Below are positions 61,987 through 64,000 of a stretch of DNA of 64,000 nt, piece after piece. The position numbers were made by a program, and so were the translations under genes. Location of the stretch: assembly GCF_007362775.1 (NCBI RefSeq), contig NZ_CP041692.1:3534001-3598000 (forward strand). The letters are read 5' to 3'. The notes beneath the pieces were generated by a model. That model saw only the letters and a program-made list of their open reading frames with translations. It did no database searches and was not told the DNA's origin. How positions within the stretch are numbered: position 1 is the stretch's first letter; each line of letters starts with the position of its first letter. Source of the stretch: Microlunatus elymi. GTDB lineage: Bacteria > Actinomycetota > Actinomycetes > Propionibacteriales > Propionibacteriaceae.

Positions 61987-63387
61987 TCAGCGCTGCAGGT
62001 CTGCGGGTGCGGTCAGCTTGCCGGTCACCGCGGTGGCCGCGGCGACGACCGGCGAGACCAGATGGGTCCGGCCGCCCTTGCCTTGCCGGCCTTCGAAATT
62101 CCGGTTGGAGGTGGACGCACTGCGCTCGCCCGGCGCCAGCTTGTCCGGGTTCATCGCCAGACACATCGAGCATCCGGCGCCGCGCCATTCGGCACCGGCC
62201 TCCTTGAAGATCACGTCCAGGCCCTCGGACTCGGCCTGCAGCCGAACCCGAGCCGATCCGGGAACAACCAGCATCCGTACCGAATCGGCGACGGTGTGAC
62301 CCTTGATCACCTCGGCGGCGGCGCGCAGGTCCTCGATCCGGCCGTTGGTGCAGGAACCCAGGAAGATCGTGTCCACCGCGATCTCCTTCATCGGCGTACC
62401 GGCCTTCAGATCCATGTACTCCAAGGCTTTCTGGGCCGCGACCCGGGAGGTCTCGTCATGGAAGGTCTCCGGATCCGGCACCGACGCCGACAGCGGTACG
62501 CCCTGGCCGGGGTTGGTGCCCCAGGTCACGAACGGCGACAACTCGGCGGCGTCCAGGTCGATCTCCAGATCGAAGCGGGCGTCGTCGTCGGTCCGCAACG
62601 ACTTCCAGTAGTCGACGGCGGCATCCCAGTCCGCGCCCTGCGGCGCATGCGGCCGGCCCTTCAAGTACTCGAAGGTGGTCTCGTCCGGCGCGATCATGCC
62701 CGCCTTGGCACCCCATTCGATGCTCATGTTGCAGATCGTCATCCGCCCTTCCATGGAAAGGCTTTCGATCACCGAGCCGCGGTATTCGGCGATGTAGCCC
62801 TGGCCGCCGCCGGTGCCAACCTTGGCGATCAGCGCCAGCACGATGTCCTTGGCGGTTACGCCGGCCGGCAGTTCGCCGTTGACGTTGACGGCCAACGTCT
62901 TCGGCTTGCGCTGCGGCAGCGTCTGGGTGGCCAGCACGTGCTCGACCTCGGAGGTGCCGATGCCGAAAGCCAACGCACCGAAAGCCCCGTGGGTCGAGGT
63001 GTGCGAGTCACCACAGACCACGGTCATCCCCGGCTGGGTCAGGCCCAGCTGCGGACCGATGATGTGCACGATGCCCTGATCAAGATCACCCAGCTGGTAG
63101 ATCGGCACGCCGAATTCCTTGGCGTTCTTCCGCAGGGTCTCCACCTGGGTCCGGGAGACCGGGTCGGCGATCGGCTTGTCCACGTCGAGGGTCGGGATGT
63201 TGTGATCCTCGGTGGCCAGGGTCAGATCCGGACGCCGCACCTGTCGGCCCGCCTGACGAAGACCGTCGAAGGCCTGCGGGCTGGTCACCTCGTGCACCAG
63301 GTGCAGGTCGATGTAGAGCAGCTGATTGTTCTCGTCGGCGTCCACGACGTGGGCGTCCCACACCTTCTCACTCAGCGTCTTACCCAT
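61987..63387 (-). CDS. leuC: 3-isopropylmalate dehydratase large subunit
   Basis: A 466-aa aconitase-family subunit holding the [4Fe-4S] cluster: cysteines in [13 protein letters not shown] and [11 protein letters not shown]. Other marks: [36 protein letters not shown] and [31 protein letters not shown] at 63387 has GGGAGAG about 9 bases upstream and gives the family start [13 protein letters not shown]. Divergent from an IclR gene, a layout known for NdgR/LtbR-type control of leuCD in actinobacteria. Confidence 0.96.
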   Translation of the reverse strand: MGKTLSEKVWDAHVVDADENNQLLYIDLHLVHEVTSPQAFDGLRQAGRQVRRPDLTLATEDHNIPTLDVDKPIADPVSRTQVETLRKNAKEFGVPIYQLGDLDQGIVHIIGPQLGLTQPGMTVVCGDSHTSTHGAFGALAFGIGTSEVEHVLATQTLPQRKPKTLAVNVNGELPAGVTAKDIVLALIAKVGTGGGQGYIAEYRGSVIESLSMEGRMTICNMSIEWGAKAGMIAPDETTFEYLKGRPHAPQGADWDAAVDYWKSLRTDDDARFDLEIDLDAAELSPFVTWGTNPGQGVPLSASVPDPETFHDETSRVAAQKALEYMDLKAGTPMKEIAVDTIFLGSCTNGRIEDLRAAAEVIKGHTVADSVRMLVVPGSARVRLQAESEGLDVIFKEAGAEWRGAGCSMCLAMNPDKLAPGERSASTSNRNFEGRQGKGGRTHLVSPVVAAATAVTGKLTAPADLQR

Positions 63388-63477
63388 CCGAAGCGCTCTC
63401 CCTGTCACGTCGACGCAGTCGCGCCGACTGATTGATGATCTTGATCTGAGTTATTCGCCGATGTTCGCCGCCAGAAC

Positions 63478-63506
63478 TTGCATTCCAGCATTCGAGACGG
63501 CAATAT
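63478..63506 (+). promoter_or_regulatory. Promoter TTGCAT-17-CAATAT of the IclR gene (leaderless)
   Basis: -35 TTGCAT, a 17-base spacer and -10 CAATAT, 6 bases before the ATG. A direct repeat GCATTC-ca-GCATTC overlaps the -35 and could be part of a regulator site in the leuC-IclR intergenic region. Confidence 0.5.
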
Positions 63507-63512
63507 CAAGCC

Positions 63513-64000
63513 ATGGACAACTCTAGCGGTGTCGGCGTTCTGGACAAAGCGGCTCTCGTGCTGGGCGCACTGGAGACCGGGCCGACCACCCTGGCCGGAC
63601 TGGTCTCTGCGACCGGTCTGGCCCGCCCGACGGCCCATCGGCTGGCCGTCGCACTGGAACATCATCGGCTGGTCAGCCGTGACCTGCAGGGCCGGTTCGT
63701 GCTCGGCCCGCGGCTCGGTGAGCTGGCCTCGGCCGCCGGTGAGGACCGGCTGCTCGCCACCGCCGGACCGGTGCTGGCCCGGCTGCGCGACATCACCGGC
63801 GAATCGGCTCAACTCTTCCGCCGACAAGGCGATTTCCGGATCTGTGTCGCGGCCGCGGAGCGTCAGTCCGGGCTGCGGGACACCGTCCCGATCGGGTCCC
63901 AGTTGACCATGACCGCCGGCTCGGCGGCCCAGATCCTGCTGGCCTGGGAGGATCCGGAGCGGATGCAGCGCGGGCTGCGTGGGTCGCGCTACACCGCGGT
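63513..64000 (+). CDS. IclR family transcriptional regulator (NdgR/LtbR-like, partial)
   Basis: The first about 162 residues are present; the gene runs off the window. The N-terminal winged helix reads VLDKAALVLGALETGPTTLAGLVSATGLARPTAHRLAVALEHHRLV, followed by the IclR effector domain (LRDITGESAQLFRRQGDFRICVAAAERQSGLRDTVPIGSQLTMTAGSAAQILLAWEDPER). This and the divergent position to leuCD match NdgR/LtbR, which controls leucine genes in Streptomyces and Corynebacterium. Regulation of leuCD is inferred. Confidence 0.88.
   Translation, partial: MDNSSGVGVLDKAALVLGALETGPTTLAGLVSATGLARPTAHRLAVALEHHRLVSRDLQGRFVLGPRLGELASAAGEDRLLATAGPVLARLRDITGESAQLFRRQGDFRICVAAAERQSGLRDTVPIGSQLTMTAGSAAQILLAWEDPERMQRGLRGSRYTA

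Noticed and set aside
1-64000. tRNA, rRNA, prophage, toxin-antitoxin or secondary-metabolite clusters
   Set aside because: Looked for on both strands; no cloverleaf, rRNA core, phage gene or modular synthase was recognised by reading. A tRNAscan-SE run would settle the tRNA question.

Overview
The window is high-GC, densely coded DNA from an actinobacterium, most likely of the Propionibacteriales (Microlunatus-like; inferred from gene content, not proven). Supporting signs are an HU protein with a long Lys/Ala-rich tail, Ino1, FtsK with a large linker, FbiD (F420 synthesis), DUF3046, RNHCP and DUF3515 proteins, an actinobacterial ISL3 element, and many genes whose -10 box lies 6-8 bases before the start codon, as expected for leaderless mRNAs.

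Layout. 1-8.4 kb: two divergent catabolic operons around a 30-65 bp control region. The left arm has an Asp/Glu-racemase-like enzyme, an ectoine-hydrolase-like M24 protein, an aminotransferase and an M20 deacylase. The right arm has a D-2-hydroxyacid dehydrogenase, an amidase and a DUF3830 protein, followed by a LacI regulator. 8.4-12.6 kb: a candidate structured leader RNA, a PepC-like peptidase, DUF3046, a ZIP transporter and a serine hydrolase. 12.6-17.5 kb: the giant helicase Lhr. 17.5-27.5 kb: PfpI, then the ClgR-CinA-PgsA-RimO operon and FtsK, a conserved actinobacterial neighbourhood here interrupted by an alpha/beta hydrolase, an AraC regulator and an MFS carrier. 27.9-33.9 kb: a five-gene oligopeptide/oligosaccharide-type ABC importer. 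34-39 kb: small accessory genes (DinB-like, RNHCP, two VOC proteins, a RibD-like reductase) with sparse coding, a palindromic repeat and the remnant of a DUF222/HNH endonuclease. 39.1-42.8 kb: cobalamin nucleotide-loop genes cobU, cobS, cobT and an amidohydrolase. 43-47.1 kb: a glutaminase gene split at its catalytic Ser-x-x-Lys by a 1,448-bp ISL3-family insertion with an 8-bp target duplication, then an MFS exporter. 47-51.9 kb: an AI-2E family permease, a decayed amidohydrolase, thiL, an Lrp ligand-domain protein, a DUF3515 lipoprotein and ddl. 52-57.4 kb: a Cys/Met-metabolism PLP enzyme, ino1, panC and a heparinase-like protein. 57.4-64 kb: gpsA, plsC, fbiD, hupB, leuD, leuC and a divergent IclR regulator (cut by the window end). 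thiL-ddl-gpsA-plsC-fbiD-hupB-leuD-leuC matches a conserved actinobacterial cluster.

The most striking window-wide signal is not a gene. The near-palindrome TTGATCA (often TTGATCAA) and its relative GATCTTG recur far above what base composition predicts, inside genes on both strands, and appear to force otherwise unusual codons (TTG, CTT). By eye there are about 70 copies of TTGATCA/TGATCAA in 64 kb, against about 2 expected. Four unrelated nested inverted repeats sit at gene ends.

No rRNA, tRNA, CRISPR array, prophage or plasmid replication gene was recognised.
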